NCBI GenBank assembly: GCA_049324315.1
Contig: JBMOKU010000033.1
Span: 186,001 to 250,000 of the forward strand
Length of the DNA: 64,000 nt
From: JBMOKU01 sp049324315
Lineage (GTDB): Bacteria > Bacillota > Clostridia > Peptostreptococcales > Thermotaleaceae
Direction: 5' to 3'
Positions 51,893 to 60,048 of the stretch are shown piece after piece (position 1 is the first letter of the stretch; each line of letters starts with the position of its first letter). A program made the translations under genes and the position numbers. A model generated the notes under the pieces. It had not been told where the DNA came from and ran no database searches. It saw only the letters and a program-made list of their open reading frames with translations.

Positions 51893-52633
51893 ATGCAAGT
51901 AGCCAACGGAATAGAAATGTTGGAAATTTCGGCAAACGTTATGGGAAAACCAGAGATGATCTATCCTACACTTATTAGAGATATGGGCATGGCAATTTTG
52001 GTAGACACTGGATATCCCGGTCTACTGCCAAGTTTTTGCCAGGCGATGGATAAGGCAGGGGTGCCGTTTGACAAACTCAGTAAAATAATCATTACACATC
52101 ATGATGTAGATCATATCGGAAGCCTTTCAGCTATACTGAAGGAGTCATCCAAAGGTATCGACGTGCTGGCTCACGAAGAAGAAAAACCATACCTTCAAGG
52201 AGAGAAATGCCCTACGAAGGTAACCATGCTGGAGGCTAAGTTGGACTCCTTGCCGGAACAGATGAAAACAATATATGAAAATCTCAAGGCCTTTTACCAT
52301 AACAACAAAATCAAAGTAAGCAGAACCATAGCCGACGGGGAGGAACTACCATACTGCGGTGGAATCACCGTCATTTATACCCTAGGACACACGTCTGGGC
52401 ATATTTGCCTTTACCATAAGCAAAGTAAAACACTCATCGCCGGAGACACTTTAGGTGTTGATGAAGGACGGCTGATTAAACCTCCATCCTTTATAAATTT
52501 TGATCAGGAATTAGCGCTAAAGTCACTGAAAAAACTTGCACAATACGATATCGAAACCGTCATTTGCTATCACGGCGGCCTTTATAGGGGGAACGCTACT
52601 CAGCACATCATAGAATTAGCCAATGAGTCATAA
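51893..52633 (+). CDS. MBL-fold metallo-hydrolase
   Basis: The 246-residue cytoplasmic protein has the zinc-binding motif THHDVDHIGS (metallo-beta-lactamase HxHxDH form with H-H-D-V-D-H), LGHTSGHICLY, the bridging Asp in IAGDTLG and the final histidine in CYHGG. The fold covers thioesterases, lactonases and others, so the substrate is open. ATG follows GGAGGG. Transcribed from a perfect promoter; nothing follows in the operon. Confidence 0.9.
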   Translation: MQVANGIEMLEISANVMGKPEMIYPTLIRDMGMAILVDTGYPGLLPSFCQAMDKAGVPFDKLSKIIITHHDVDHIGSLSAILKESSKGIDVLAHEEEKPYLQGEKCPTKVTMLEAKLDSLPEQMKTIYENLKAFYHNNKIKVSRTIADGEELPYCGGITVIYTLGHTSGHICLYHKQSKTLIAGDTLGVDEGRLIKPPSFINFDQELALKSLKKLAQYDIETVICYHGGLYRGNATQHIIELANES

Positions 52634-52684
52634 TGTCCATGATCATAAGGAATTTGTATAAACTCGGTATCGATTTAGCTATAA

Positions 52685-52828
52685 TTTGAAGAGCAGCTTG
52701 GCACCATGACTGAATTAGAAAATGCTACAGAACAGTTATCAGAGATGACGAAACGATTATGTCAGTTAACTTCCGGATTTAATGCATTAAAAGAGCACCA
52801 AGACTTTAGGGCTTTGGTGCTCTTTTAA
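52685..52828 (+). pseudogene. Remnant of a chemoreceptor gene (3' end)
   Basis: The 48-codon frame FEEQLGTMTELENATEQL followed by SEMTKRLCQLTSGFN is the typical last coiled-coil turn and tail of a methyl-accepting chemotaxis protein. A stop codon lies directly upstream in frame and there is no start region. It runs into its terminator at 52784-52831. This is probably the end of a deleted receptor gene. Confidence 0.5.
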
Positions 52829-52831
52829 TGC
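52784..52831 (+). terminator. Intrinsic terminator overlapping the chemoreceptor remnant
   Basis: GCATTAAAAGAGCACCAA and its exact complement form an 18-bp stem. The right arm contains the T run. Confidence 0.8.
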
Positions 52832-53142
52832 GTTAAATCCTATTTGATCTAAAGGATCGTTTACCATATTCTCAACAGCTATATCGCCTCAACAAATTCT
52901 GATTTCGCTCTTTCGCTATGATAAGTAGAGAAACCTCATAAATAATCCTGTAAACGGAAGGGTTTTGAATATAACAGGTAATTTCAACAAACTATAATAA
53001 TATCCACGCTTTATACTATACATAATGCTATTTTCTTCTATTATTATTTGGCACCGTCACATACCGGATGCAGCATTCAATTGAAGTATCAAAGAATCAT
53101 AAAAGTATCTTTATCTCAAATCATATACAAGGAGGAACGATG

Positions 53143-55008
53143 ATGAAAGATACAAAAAAAATTGTCATTCTTGGAGCAGGCTATGCTGGTGTTCACGCAG
53201 CAAAGTTACTTCATAAGAAATACCATAAGGCTGACAACATTGAGATAACCCTTATCGACAAGAATTCATTCCACACGTTAATGACCGATTTACACGAAAT
53301 AGCCGGAGCTAGAGTTGAAACAGAGACAGTGAAAATTAGTCTTAGAAAGATTTTCGCCGGGAAAAAAGTAGAAATTGTCATTGATGAAATCAAAGATATA
53401 GACTTCAAAGCCCAAACATTATCGTCAGAAAATCATACGTATTCTTATGACTATCTTATCTTAGGAACAGGCGCAGAGCCCACCTTCTTTGGAACAAAAG
53501 GAGCCCAAGAAAATGCTTTTACCATATGGTCCTTAGACGATGCTGTCAAGATTAGAGAGCATGTGGAAACCATGTTTGAAAAAGCCAGCATGGTGAAAGA
53601 TACGGCAAAGGCGAAAGAACTCCTCACCTTTACTGTAGTAGGTGCAGGGTTTACAGGTGTTGAGGTGATTGGAGAATTAGCCGAGTGGAAATATAAACTG
53701 TGTGAGGAATATGGTATACGTAATAAGGAAGTAAAGCTAATCATTGTTGAAGCTATGCCAATGATTTTGCCTATTCTTGATAAGGATCTTCAGGATAAAG
53801 CGGAAAGATACATGAAAGAATTGGGTATTGAAATTATAACAAATACACCCATAACAGAAGTGGGAAAAACCTTCTTTGTATTAAAAGATGGTACATCTAT
53901 TCCTTGCCATACACTGATTTGGACTGCAGGTGTCCAAGGCAGCAGCTTTGCCGCTGGCTTAGGGCTAACAATGGGTAAACGAAACAGAGTACAAACCAAT
54001 GAATATTTACAATCAATAGATTATGGAAATGTGTATGTCGTAGGCGATAATGGCTATTTTGAGGAAGAAGAAGGTAAAGGATATCCTCAAATCGTAGAAG
54101 CTGCTCTTCAAACCGCTGAAACTGCTGTTCATAATATTGAAGCTGCTATGCAAAATGCTTCTATGAAACCATTTAAATCCAATTTCCATGGATTTATGGT
54201 ATCCATAGGAAGCCGATATGCTGTAGCCAATGTAACTGGTATGAAACTATCAGGATTCTTTGCTATGGCAGTAAAGCATTTGGTAAACCTTCACTATCTA
54301 TTTGAAGTAGCTGGGTTTATGGTATGCTGGCACTACCTAATGCATGAATTCTTCCATATAAGGGAGAGACGCTCTATTTTAGGAGGGCACTTTTCTCAAA
54401 AATCCCATGCCTTTTGGTCAGTGCCATTAAGATTGTTTGTAGGATATAAATGGGCAGCAGAAGGATTAGAAAAATTAACTAAGGTACTTGAAGACCCTTC
54501 CAAAATATTTCTTATCCCACCTCATGCAAAAAATACTTTGTCGTCAGCTGTCACCGGAATCATCCAAGCAGCTGTAGATATAACAAGCACCGCGACGCCA
54601 TTAGAAGAAACAACATCACAATTCGGACAAGCTTTACCAGTACCACATTTTATCGATGTTATCGTAAGATGGTCCATGGGATTGCTGTTTTATACAGCCG
54701 ATGGTGGTTATACAATACTGGCCCAGATATTCCAAGCAGCAATGGTGCTTGGAGAGATTATTGTGGGACTTTGTCTAATTGCAGGATTGTTTACTTCCTT
54801 AGCTGCTGTCGTATCTGTTGGAATGGGACTCATGATTTGGGCTTCCGGAATGGCCCCATTAGAAATGCTTTGGTATTTGGCAGCAGGCGTAGCACTTATC
54901 GGCAATAAGGGAAAATCCTTTGGCTTAGATTATTATATCATGCCTCGTTTAAAACATTGGTGGAAGAAAACCAGGTTTGCTAAAAAAACTTACCTGTATA
55001 TAGATTAG
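53143..55008 (+). CDS. Type-II NADH dehydrogenase-like flavoprotein fused to a DoxX-like membrane domain
   Basis: About 621 residues. The N-terminal pyridine-nucleotide-disulfide oxidoreductase domain (about 1-400) has the FAD motif VILGAGYAGVHAAK, the NADH motif VVGAGFTGVEVIG, TLIWTAGV and the second FAD motif VYVVGDNGYF. The C-terminal third has four or five hydrophobic helices of DoxX/TQO type (RWSMGLLFYTADGG, GEIIVGLCLIAGLFTSLAA). NDH-2 enzymes pass electrons from NADH to quinone or another membrane acceptor; the fused domain would anchor it. ATG at 53143 or 53140 follows AAGGAGG; the longer ORF is unsupported. Single gene. Confidence 0.9.
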   Translation: MKDTKKIVILGAGYAGVHAAKLLHKKYHKADNIEITLIDKNSFHTLMTDLHEIAGARVETETVKISLRKIFAGKKVEIVIDEIKDIDFKAQTLSSENHTYSYDYLILGTGAEPTFFGTKGAQENAFTIWSLDDAVKIREHVETMFEKASMVKDTAKAKELLTFTVVGAGFTGVEVIGELAEWKYKLCEEYGIRNKEVKLIIVEAMPMILPILDKDLQDKAERYMKELGIEIITNTPITEVGKTFFVLKDGTSIPCHTLIWTAGVQGSSFAAGLGLTMGKRNRVQTNEYLQSIDYGNVYVVGDNGYFEEEEGKGYPQIVEAALQTAETAVHNIEAAMQNASMKPFKSNFHGFMVSIGSRYAVANVTGMKLSGFFAMAVKHLVNLHYLFEVAGFMVCWHYLMHEFFHIRERRSILGGHFSQKSHAFWSVPLRLFVGYKWAAEGLEKLTKVLEDPSKIFLIPPHAKNTLSSAVTGIIQAAVDITSTATPLEETTSQFGQALPVPHFIDVIVRWSMGLLFYTADGGYTILAQIFQAAMVLGEIIVGLCLIAGLFTSLAAVVSVGMGLMIWASGMAPLEMLWYLAAGVALIGNKGKSFGLDYYIMPRLKHWWKKTRFAKKTYLYID

Positions 55009-55018
55009 TAAATTTCGA

Positions 55019-55046
55019 AGTCCTATCGCTTGATAGGACTCTTCTA
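55019..55046 (+). terminator. Terminator after the NDH-2 fusion gene
   Basis: AGTCCTATC and GATAGGACT form a 9-bp perfect stem with a 4-nt loop and CTTCTAT behind it. Confidence 0.65.
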
Positions 55047-55093
55047 TATGTAAATAAGGGGATACGGAAACGCTTTAAAGCAGCCTGTTTTTT

Positions 55094-55139
55094 ATAATTC
55101 AAAAGAGCAGATCCCTTTATCTGCTCCTTTTGAGTTATA
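55094..55139. terminator. Bidirectional terminator
   Basis: ATAATTCAAAAGAGCAGAT and its near-exact complement form a stem of about 19 bp between the convergent NDH-2 and AraC/GyrI genes. Confidence 0.75.
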
Positions 55140-55165
55140 AACCATCTTTTAATTTTTTCTAGGAA

Positions 55166-56026
55166 CTACTTTTTAATAATCGGTATCCAGACCTCGCATT
55201 TATAATCATCATCGTTTGGATTACCGGGGAGATAAACCTCTAGTTCTGGTGCATTTGCATGCTCATATCCCGTTGCAGGAAACCATTCTGAAAAAATACG
55301 CTCCCATACATCCTGAATTGCTTTCGGCATTGGTCCCACTGATTCAAATATGGCCCATGTAGCCGCGGGTATTTCTTTTTCAACGAGATCATCAGGCACT
55401 TCAATTTGTGGTTTTTCAACTGCAATAACATAAGTTAACGCTTCCTTCTCGTGGTCAAAATCCATACATACGCCTAACAATCCCAAGCTTCCTTGAAACT
55501 TACATAGTTGTTCACATAGTCCAGTATTGTTGGCTTCTTCCCAAAACTCAGGAATAATTTGGAAGTTCTTGCCGTCAACCGTTGTAACTCTTTTCGATTT
55601 GCCAACAATTTTAAATGCGTCCTTCTCCACAATCCTATAATTCATAGCTTTCTCTCCTTTGATCTGTATTTGAAAGGATATACGTGGATATGCTTTTAGA
55701 TTTATTCCTAAGTCCCTTGCCTCCGAGGGATTTACGCCATGTATTTTTTGAAATGCCTTCGTAAATGCCTCAGGCGTCTGGTAGCCGTACTTCAAGGCAA
55801 CATCGATTACTTTTGCATCAGAAGTTGTTAACTCTTGAGCGGCTAACGTTAATCTTCTTTTTCGAACATACTCAGCTACGGTTACTCCCGTTGTCATATG
55901 GAACATCCTCTGAAAATGAAATTTAGAAGACAAAGCAATCTTTGCTGCGGCATCCATATCGATTTTGGATTCCATATGCTCCTCCAAATAGTCTATGCTA
56001 TCTCTCAATCTATTAAGCCATTCCAC
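55166..56026 (-). CDS. AraC-family regulator with GyrI-like effector domain
   Basis: The 286-residue protein has an N-terminal AraC double HTH (about 1-105: AAKIALSSKFHFQRMFHMTTG, then KYGYQTPEAFTKAFQKIHGVNPSEAR) and a C-terminal GyrI-like/SOUL effector domain (about 130-286, ending ELEVYLPGNPNDDDYKCEVWIPI). This layout is that of Rob/SoxS-like multidrug-responsive regulators. The target is not obvious. GTG at 56026 follows AAGGGGAG; the longer TTG-initiated frame runs through that site. Confidence 0.9.
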   Translation of the reverse strand: MEWLNRLRDSIDYLEEHMESKIDMDAAAKIALSSKFHFQRMFHMTTGVTVAEYVRKRRLTLAAQELTTSDAKVIDVALKYGYQTPEAFTKAFQKIHGVNPSEARDLGINLKAYPRISFQIQIKGEKAMNYRIVEKDAFKIVGKSKRVTTVDGKNFQIIPEFWEEANNTGLCEQLCKFQGSLGLLGVCMDFDHEKEALTYVIAVEKPQIEVPDDLVEKEIPAATWAIFESVGPMPKAIQDVWERIFSEWFPATGYEHANAPELEVYLPGNPNDDDYKCEVWIPIIKK

Positions 56027-56251
56027 AATCTTCTCCCCTTTCAAATACAATCATATCATTATGATTCTTCTTTATCCTGTTATTCCATGCTTTCTATTGA
56101 CAGATTATCATGTTTGTCCAAGCGTCGCAATTATTTATGGTACGGTTCTCCCTATTGTTGTATCGGCGATTTTATCATAATTAATAAGAGTAGCCCATAT
56201 ATCGAACTACTCTTCCTTTGAAAAATACAACTTTCTAAATATTCAGTTTAA

Positions 56252-56494
56252 CTATCCTTTACAAAAATCTTTTTTTCTAAAAACAGATCGAAGAAATACA
56301 ATCCACCCCCATGAAATTGTTAACGCAGGCAGGGCTGCTGTTAATACCGCCTCGATGGGAGATATCGGAGAAAATCTTAGTGGACCAAAAAATATAATGA
56401 AAGTAATCATCATTAGGAGAAACAATATAACACGTTCATACATTGTTGATGGTGGTGTTAAAAAGATTTTTCTAATATCAATTTCTACTTTCAT
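56252..56494 (-). CDS. Small two-helix membrane protein of the lyase operon
   Basis: The 80-residue protein has two hydrophobic stretches (about 21-38 and 46-68) and basic ends (FRKKDFCKG). It starts one base after the lyase stop codon (TAAGATG), so it is almost certainly co-translated with it. I do not recognise the family. It could be a small transporter partner or regulator of the BCCT carrier, but nothing in the sequence proves it. A weak terminator (AGAGTAG/CTACTCT, 56188-56214) follows. Confidence 0.6.
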   Translation of the reverse strand: MKVEIDIRKIFLTPPSTMYERVILFLLMMITFIIFFGPLRFSPISPIEAVLTAALPALTISWGWIVFLRSVFRKKDFCKG

Positions 56495-56495
56495 C

Positions 56496-58046
56496 TTACA
56501 CCAACTTTCCGATCTGTTCTTCCACCAGATCGATAACCTTTCCTGAGTGTATTAAATTTCTCAAGGCATTGATATGGGGATAAAGGTATAAATCTTCTTC
56601 CATCCTAGGTACAGTACAAGCAATTTCATCCAATACTGCTTTAGAAGCAGCACCGGGCAATAGTTCCTCATCCATAAATTGATGTGCTTGAAATATTGAC
56701 AACAGCTCAATGGCTAAAACAAATTCCAGCTTTTCTGCAATCTGCCTCGCTTTTTTTGAAGCATTATAACCCATTGCAACGTAGTCTTCTTGGTTACCAC
56801 AGGTTGGTATACCGTCTACCGTTGCCGGATGGGAGAGTATCTTCATGTCGTTCAACAATCCGACTTGTGTATATTGCGGAATCATCAACCCCGAATTAAG
56901 TCCTGGATTCTTGATCAAAAACGAAGGGTACTCGGAAAGGTTGCCATCAACCAGTCGATTGTTCCTGCGTTCCGACATCTTTGCGATCATTGTTGCGGCA
57001 ATACAGGCTGAATCCATCTCAATGCCTATATAAGAAGAATCGGGATTACATCCTGAAATCGTCTCACCGTCATCTCCCTCCGGCCAAACGATGGGGTTAT
57101 CACAGCAGGCATTCATCTCTATTTCGATGGTTTTCAAAGCATCCTTTAATGTTTTCTTTGCAGCACCGTGGAGCTGCGGAATACATCTAAGAGATAATGC
57201 ATCCTGCAGGCGATAGTTCTCGAAATGCTGGGCAATCTTCGAATCATGAAGAAGTCTTCTCACGTTTTCAGCCGTGCCGGACTGATCTTCATGGGGTCTG
57301 ACACGCATTAACCGGTCGTCAAAGGCTCTCGTAGTCCCTTTGAGTACTTCCAACGTCATTGCTCCTATGACATCAGCAGATTTAGAGGCATTTAACATAT
57401 CGTAGAGTGCCAGTGCTCCAATAGCTGTGACACTCGTTGTGCCAGATACCAGTACCAATCCTTCCTTAGAAGATAGCACCGTTGGTGTCAACCCTACTCT
57501 TTTCAAAGCATCTTTAGAAGCAAGAAGTTCTCCATCTACATAAGCTTGGCCTTCACCAATCAATACCAGCGCCATATGAGCTTCAGGACTGAGATATCCT
57601 ACGGATCCTTCCTTAGGTGCAAAAGGCGTAATGCCATGGTTTAGGAATTGTCTGTATAATTCCATTGTCTCAATACGGGCTCCTGTATAGCCCTGGCCTA
57701 CATTCTGCAGTATCATCAACATGGTTCCTCGAACTTCCTCAATAGAAAGAGGTTCGCCTACAGAAGCGGCATGTGACAGGATAATATTTTTTTGCAATTT
57801 AGCCGTCTCTTCCTTCGATATGGCCTGCGTACATAGTGCGCCAAAGCCCGTCGTGACTCCATACATGACACGGCCTTCTTCAGTCCATTTTTCAACAAGG
57901 CTTCGGGATTTCTTTACACGCTCAATGTAAGAATCTGAAAATTCAACTGTGGCGCCATATCGAGCTACTGCGATAAATTCTTCTATATTGATTCGGCCAT
58001 CAAGAACAATCTTGTCAATTCTCTTAACCGATATTTTTTCAGTCAA
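56496..58046 (-). CDS. MIO-less histidine-ammonia-lyase-fold enzyme, probable ergothionase
   Basis: The 516-residue protein aligns end to end with histidine ammonia-lyase: VMYGVTTGFG (60-69), SHAASVGEPL (91-100), SLRCIPQLHG (285-294), GNQEDYVAMG. But the Ala-Ser-Gly that cyclises to the MIO electrophile is absent: after GSVG (147-150) comes YLSPEAHM instead of ASGDLAPLAHM. HAL Asn195 is Ser201, and HAL Tyr280 is Leu284. A classical MIO lyase is therefore excluded. Ergothionase of Treponema denticola is a HAL homolog that eliminates trimethylamine by acid/base chemistry; a betaine (BCCT) carrier in the same operon supports that activity on ergothioneine or hercynine. TTG start follows GGGGGAGG. 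Confidence 0.75.
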   Translation of the reverse strand: MTEKISVKRIDKIVLDGRINIEEFIAVARYGATVEFSDSYIERVKKSRSLVEKWTEEGRVMYGVTTGFGALCTQAISKEETAKLQKNIILSHAASVGEPLSIEEVRGTMLMILQNVGQGYTGARIETMELYRQFLNHGITPFAPKEGSVGYLSPEAHMALVLIGEGQAYVDGELLASKDALKRVGLTPTVLSSKEGLVLVSGTTSVTAIGALALYDMLNASKSADVIGAMTLEVLKGTTRAFDDRLMRVRPHEDQSGTAENVRRLLHDSKIAQHFENYRLQDALSLRCIPQLHGAAKKTLKDALKTIEIEMNACCDNPIVWPEGDDGETISGCNPDSSYIGIEMDSACIAATMIAKMSERRNNRLVDGNLSEYPSFLIKNPGLNSGLMIPQYTQVGLLNDMKILSHPATVDGIPTCGNQEDYVAMGYNASKKARQIAEKLEFVLAIELLSIFQAHQFMDEELLPGAASKAVLDEIACTVPRMEEDLYLYPHINALRNLIHSGKVIDLVEEQIGKLV

Positions 58047-58134
58047 TTGTATGCCTCCCCCTATATAGCTTACATTGAAATAAATCAGGAAGAAGAGAAT
58101 GAACTCCTCTCCCTAATAATCCTCTAATACATTT

Positions 58135-59697
58135 TTATTCCTCAATCTTATCAATAAAGAACATTTTGAAACAAGAGATTACTTGAAGAACAAATACGAA
58201 AAGTACAACGAACCCACCTGCGGCCGAAAGATATTTAACACCGTTAACACCTTGAGAGCCACCTGCAAAGGCTACCATTAGGTATGCAATTGCACCGACT
58301 GAAATACCCCAGAGCAATTTCTGCCAAGTAGCAGGCTCCTCATCATGTTCAATATCTTTTGTACATAAAGAAGCAACCGTTCTATTAATAGAGTCTGCAG
58401 CTGTTGAAAAGGATAGAATAAGGGTAATCATTACAATCGGTATGATTAAACCGCCAAACGGTATATGTGCCAAAAATGCCCACAACGCAGCAACGGCGCC
58501 ATTATTATTAATCATAGCTACTAGATCCAAGTTGCCATTTGTCTGCCAGTAAATTGCAGTACCCCCCCAGATACCAAACCAAACAACGCTAAATAAAGAT
58601 GGCATAATCCAGTTGATAATCATGAATTCACGAATCGTTCTTCCATAAGAAATAATAGCAAGGAATATACCCATAAGTGGTGCATAAGCAATCCAGATAG
58701 CCCAGTCATACAATGTCCACCACATAACCAGTGCTTCACCGCCGATATCAATGGGATCTAATGCCCATACCCAAAAATTCTGGAGCCAGTAAGCCATACC
58801 AGCCGTAGACATTCTTAGAATATATAATGTAGGTCCAACAACAAATAAGAAAATCAAAAGGATATAAAATATTTTTGAGTTTAAACTCGAACACCATTTG
58901 ATTCCTTTATCAATCCCCAATAGAGAAGAAATGGTAAAAGTAGCCGTGATTACTATTGATAAAGCCAGCCATACCATGGAACTCTGTGGAATACCATAGG
59001 TCATTTCTAATCCACTGCTTACCAGTGTTAGCCCAGCACCAAGAGAAGAAGATAATCCTAATGCAATTCCTAAAAGAGCTAATGTATCCACAACGTCTGA
59101 CCAAACACCCTTTGTAACTTTATCACCAAACAACGGAATAAGAGATGATGTAACAGATAAGGGTTTTTTACGATTAAAGTACATATGTGCTACGACAAGA
59201 CCGCATAATGAATACATTGCATAAGGTATAAAAGTCCAGTTAAAAAAGACTCTGCCAAGAGAGAAAACAGCTGCAGTTACTGATCCGGGAGTTATCCCAG
59301 TCTGTGACAATTCACCCCATACATTTCCGAAATAAACAATCGGTTCATTAACACCCCATGTAATAACACCAGTAGCAATTCCCCCGGTAAGGGCCATCGC
59401 AAACCAAGTTCCAAAGGAATACTTGGGCTTTGCATCAGCGCCTCCAAAACGAATTTTACCAAGCTTGGAAAAAGTAACAATGCCTATAAGGATTAATGCA
59501 ATAACGGAGATGATTTGATAGAGCCATCCAAAAGTTCTCAGTGTCCATAAAAAAGTATTCGTAGCCACTTCTGTCAATACTTCGTTATTAAGAAGTCCTA
59601 CTAAAGCAGAGCCACCAATCACAATAATAGATGGCCAGAAAACACCTTTACGTATTGGTCTTGCTTGTTTTCCTGCAAGTTTTGCGTTTGTTTCCAT
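58135..59697 (-). CDS. BCCT-family (betaine/carnitine/choline) transporter
   Basis: The 520-residue, twelve-helix membrane carrier has the BCCT signature region MWWTLYDWAIWIAYAPLMG followed by FLAIISYGRTIREF, and the glycine-rich helix GGIATGVITWGVNEPI. BCCT proteins import quaternary-ammonium compounds or exchange them. As first gene of a sigma-54 operon with a MIO-less lyase, the likely cargo is a histidine betaine such as ergothioneine; trimethylamine or product exchange is possible. It lacks the long C-terminal osmosensor of BetP, so a nutrient role fits better than osmoprotection. ATG follows AAGGAGG. Confidence 0.93.
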   Translation of the reverse strand: METNAKLAGKQARPIRKGVFWPSIIVIGGSALVGLLNNEVLTEVATNTFLWTLRTFGWLYQIISVIALILIGIVTFSKLGKIRFGGADAKPKYSFGTWFAMALTGGIATGVITWGVNEPIVYFGNVWGELSQTGITPGSVTAAVFSLGRVFFNWTFIPYAMYSLCGLVVAHMYFNRKKPLSVTSSLIPLFGDKVTKGVWSDVVDTLALLGIALGLSSSLGAGLTLVSSGLEMTYGIPQSSMVWLALSIVITATFTISSLLGIDKGIKWCSSLNSKIFYILLIFLFVVGPTLYILRMSTAGMAYWLQNFWVWALDPIDIGGEALVMWWTLYDWAIWIAYAPLMGIFLAIISYGRTIREFMIINWIMPSLFSVVWFGIWGGTAIYWQTNGNLDLVAMINNNGAVAALWAFLAHIPFGGLIIPIVMITLILSFSTAADSINRTVASLCTKDIEHDEEPATWQKLLWGISVGAIAYLMVAFAGGSQGVNGVKYLSAAGGFVVLFVFVLQVISCFKMFFIDKIEE

Positions 59698-59781
59698 CTA
59701 ATTTTCCTCCTTCTATTTATTATTTCCACTTTTAGATGAATCCTAGCTGCTACTTCCTTCACCTCCCCGATTAGAAATATT

Positions 59782-59824
59782 CATTATTATTGAATTAAAT
59801 CCGTTAAACAACGCAATAATAATG
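59782..59824 (-). promoter_or_regulatory. Inverted repeat in the leader of the BCCT-lyase operon
   Basis: CATTATTATTG and CAATAATAATG form an 11-bp perfect inverted repeat around 21 nt, starting about ten bases downstream of the predicted sigma-54 start site. It could be a leader hairpin or a binding site. Confidence 0.45.
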
Positions 59825-59845
59825 TGCCCTTTGCTCTACCATATA

Positions 59846-59860
59846 GCAAGAACGATGCCA
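59846..59860 (-). promoter_or_regulatory. Sigma-54 (-24/-12) promoter of the BCCT-lyase operon
   Basis: On the minus strand TGGCATCGTTCTTGC has GG and GC separated by exactly ten bases and matches TGGCAC-N5-TTGC except one position. The start site falls near 59834. Confidence 0.85.
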
Positions 59861-59946
59861 CCTTATATGGCGTTTTTCAGCTTTTCTGAAGCCTTGCAAA
59901 TAGTTGTTTTAATATTTTGAATTTTTAAGCAGCGTATAGATGATAA

Positions 59947-59961
59947 GCAAAAATATTTTGC
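59947..59961. promoter_or_regulatory. Enhancer (UAS) palindrome 1 for the sigma-54 activator
   Basis: GCAAAAATATTTTGC is a perfect 15-bp palindrome around one central base, centred about 120 bp upstream of the predicted start site. Confidence 0.65.
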
Positions 59962-60007
59962 AGTATGACAGCCATTTCGTATAGTTTGTGAAAAAAGCAC
60001 AAATAAA

Positions 60008-60030
60008 TAGCGCCAAAAATCTTGGCGCTA
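60008..60030 (-). terminator. Terminator of the sigma-54 activator gene
   Basis: TAGCGCC and GGCGCTA form a 7-bp GC-rich stem 18 bp past the stop codon, with TATTTATTTG behind it on the minus strand. Confidence 0.7.
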
Positions 60031-60031
60031 C

Positions 60032-60048
60032 AGCAAAATTATTTTGCT
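60032..60048. promoter_or_regulatory. Enhancer (UAS) palindrome 2 for the sigma-54 activator
   Basis: AGCAAAATTATTTTGCT: its 15-bp core differs from palindrome 1 by one base and lies 86 bp further upstream, abutting the activator stop codon. Confidence 0.6.

Noticed and set aside
56496..58046. Calling this gene hutH (histidine ammonia-lyase)
   Set aside because: The MIO-forming triad is missing and no other hut gene is in the neighbourhood.
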